Positions 62,231 to 64,000 of a DNA stretch of 64,000 nucleotides are shown here, one piece after another. Source of the DNA: Caulobacteraceae bacterium (GTDB taxonomy: Bacteria > Pseudomonadota > Alphaproteobacteria > Caulobacterales > Caulobacteraceae); NCBI GenBank assembly GCA_025352085.1, contig JANXUA010000125.1, positions 19,439 through 83,438 of the forward strand, given 5' to 3'. The first letter of the stretch is position 1. Each line of letters opens with the position of its first letter. Below the pieces are notes generated by a model that was not told where the DNA came from, ran no database searches, and was given only the letters and a program-made list of their open reading frames with translations. Both the position numbers and the translations under genes were made by a program.

Positions 62231-62883
62231 GCGGCCACCCTCTCGAGAGCCAGGCCGGTAATCCGGGCCAGATCGGTCAGGGCCTGCGCTTCGCTTATCA
62301 CCTTGATCGCCGTCATGCCGAGCAAAGCCGCCGGTTTGCAGTTGATGCCGAGGTCATCGAGATAGACGCAGGCTTTGGGACTGACGTCCAGGGCCTTGCA
62401 TATCATCTCATAGATGCGTGGATCGGGCTTGCGCACGCCGGCCTTGGAGCTTTCGATCACCACGTCGAAGAGGGCCATGATCTGCGCGCCCTGATCGGCG
62501 CCGGGTTCGGTCGCGGCCATGCCAGGGCCGTGGCCCTGGGCCATGTTGTTGGTGATGCAACCGACCTTGAAGACCGCCTTGCAGGCCTTCAGCGCCTCGA
62601 CCATCGCCGGGCGAAAATCGCCCGACAGCAGGGGGAGGACGTCGGCGCCGCGCACCGCTTGACCCGCCGCCGTGGATTCTTCCAGGAATAAGCCGTCAAA
62701 ACCTGCCGCGTCGATCTTCGCCTGTTCGAACAGCGCCCAGGCGTTCGCGTCGGGGTTGGTCGCGTTAATGGTGCGGATGAAATCCTTCGGCAGACCACGC
62801 GCCAACTCATAGCGATTGAACGCCTCGAACGGCGAGGTCGTAAACACCCCGCCAAAATCCCAGATCACCGCTTCGATGGTCAA
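62227..62883 (-). CDS. HAD-family hydrolase (TTG start)
   Basis: [78 protein letters not shown]. Confidence 0.92.
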   Translation of the reverse strand: MTIEAVIWDFGGVFTTSPFEAFNRYELARGLPKDFIRTINATNPDANAWALFEQAKIDAAGFDGLFLEESTAAGQAVRGADVLPLLSGDFRPAMVEALKACKAVFKVGCITNNMAQGHGPGMAATEPGADQGAQIMALFDVVIESSKAGVRKPDPRIYEMICKALDVSPKACVYLDDLGINCKPAALLGMTAIKVISEAQALTDLARITGLALERVAA

Positions 62884-64000
62884 AGCATCGTCCTCACGTC
62901 GACGATATGCCCGGCGATGGCCGCTGCGCTGGCCATGGCGGGGCTCATCAGATGGGTGCGGCCGCCGCGACCCTGACGGCCTTCGAAATTGCGGTTGGAT
63001 GTAGAGGCGCAGCGCTCGCCCGGCGCCAGGCGGTCGGGATTCATGCCCAGACACATCGAGCAACCGGGTTCGCGCCAGTCGAATCCGGCGGCGCGGAAGA
63101 TCGCGTCCAGACCCTCGGCCTCAGCCTGGATTTTCACCAAGCCGGAGCCCGGAACAACCATGGCCCGCACGTGCGGCGCGACGGTCTTGCCCCTGGCGAT
63201 GGCGGCGGCGACGCGCAGATCCTCGATCCGGCTGTTGGTGCACGAGCCGATGAACACCCGGTCGATCCTGGCCGCATCGATCCGTTGGCCCGCAGAGAGG
63301 CCCATATAGTCGAGGGCGCGGGCGATCTGCGCGGCCTTGGCTCCGTCGAAGTCGGCCGGATCGGGAACGGCGCCGTCCACCGCGACGACGTCCTCGGGGC
63401 TGGTGCCCCAGGTAACGGTGGGGGCGACGGCGGCGACGTCGATGGCGACCTCGCGGTCGAACCGGGCGTCGGCGTCGCTGACCAGGGTTTTCCAGTAGGC
63501 CAGGGCCATCTCCCCGGCGCCTGCCTTCGGCGCCGCGGGCCGGCCGACCAGATAGTCGAAGGTCGCCTGGTCCGGCGCGACGAGGCCGGCGCGGGCGCCC
63601 GCCTCGATGGTCATATTGCAAAGCGTCATGCGCTCTTCCATCGAAAGCGCGCCGATCGCCTCGCCGGCGTATTCGATGACGTAGCCGGTCCCGCCGCTGG
63701 TGCCGATCTTGCCGATCATCGCCAGGGCGTAGTCCTTGGCCCCGACGCCGGGCGCCGGCGCGCCGGTGAAAGTGACCCGCATGTTTTTCGACTTCATCTG
63801 GCGCAGGGTCTGGGTCGCCAGCACGTGCTCGACCTCCGAGGTGCCGATGCCCTGCGCCAAAGCCCCAAACGCGCCGTGCGTCGAGGTGTGGGAATCGCCG
63901 CAGACAATGGTCATGCCCGGCTGGGTTCGGCCCTGTTCGGGACCGACCACGTGCACAATGCCGTTGCGCACATCGCCCATCGGGAAAAATTCGATGCCAT
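62880..64000 (-). CDS. leuC: 3-isopropylmalate dehydratase large subunit, N-terminus beyond the window
   Basis: [110 protein letters not shown]. Confidence 0.98.
   Translation of the reverse strand, partial: GIEFFPMGDVRNGIVHVVGPEQGRTQPGMTIVCGDSHTSTHGAFGALAQGIGTSEVEHVLATQTLRQMKSKNMRVTFTGAPAPGVGAKDYALAMIGKIGTSGGTGYVIEYAGEAIGALSMEERMTLCNMTIEAGARAGLVAPDQATFDYLVGRPAAPKAGAGEMALAYWKTLVSDADARFDREVAIDVAAVAPTVTWGTSPEDVVAVDGAVPDPADFDGAKAAQIARALDYMGLSAGQRIDAARIDRVFIGSCTNSRIEDLRVAAAIARGKTVAPHVRAMVVPGSGLVKIQAEAEGLDAIFRAAGFDWREPGCSMCLGMNPDRLAPGERCASTSNRNFEGRQGRGGRTHLMSPAMASAAAIAGHIVDVRTML

Overview
64 kb of high-GC alphaproteobacterial chromosome, probably Caulobacterales-like (inferred from the permuted two-piece tmRNA, alpha-type SspB, ALAS-type HemA, ChvG/ChvI-HprK-EIIA-HPr cluster and DUF2125). 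Most of it is ordinary housekeeping sequence: metH (partial), 5-oxoprolinase, trmB, pgl, fumC, ilvBN, thiL-nusB-nrdR-glyA, hemA, miaA, an isoquinoline-oxidoreductase-like Mo hydroxylase, tyrC-hisC, ftsEX, lysA, argH, ahcY, bioB, the PTS/ChvGI cluster and leuC (partial). I see no prophage, CRISPR array, IS element or classical island. The most unusual signals are: (1) a dispersed ~110-145 bp hairpin-ended repeat family (6 copies), mostly at convergent gene ends, with one copy read in frame inside the 5-oxoprolinase ORF and one supplying the C-terminus and stop codon of a gamma-glutamylcyclotransferase-like gene; (2) a permuted tmRNA with readable tag ANDNFAQEYAVAA whose 3'-terminal hairpin is repeated twice more in tandem downstream (~75 bp period); (3) next to it, an sspB - PaaI thioesterase - C13 (caspase-fold) peptidase operon and an uncalled 53-aa ORF that is little more than a leader plus a PEP-CTERM-like tail; (4) a frameshift that removes the canonical C-terminus of a membrane-anchored AraC-type regulator; (5) an ilvBN leader peptide with Ile-Val-Leu codons and an attenuator; (6) a perfect 16-bp palindrome between ahcY and bioB. 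All family calls come from reading translated motifs; no database search was run.
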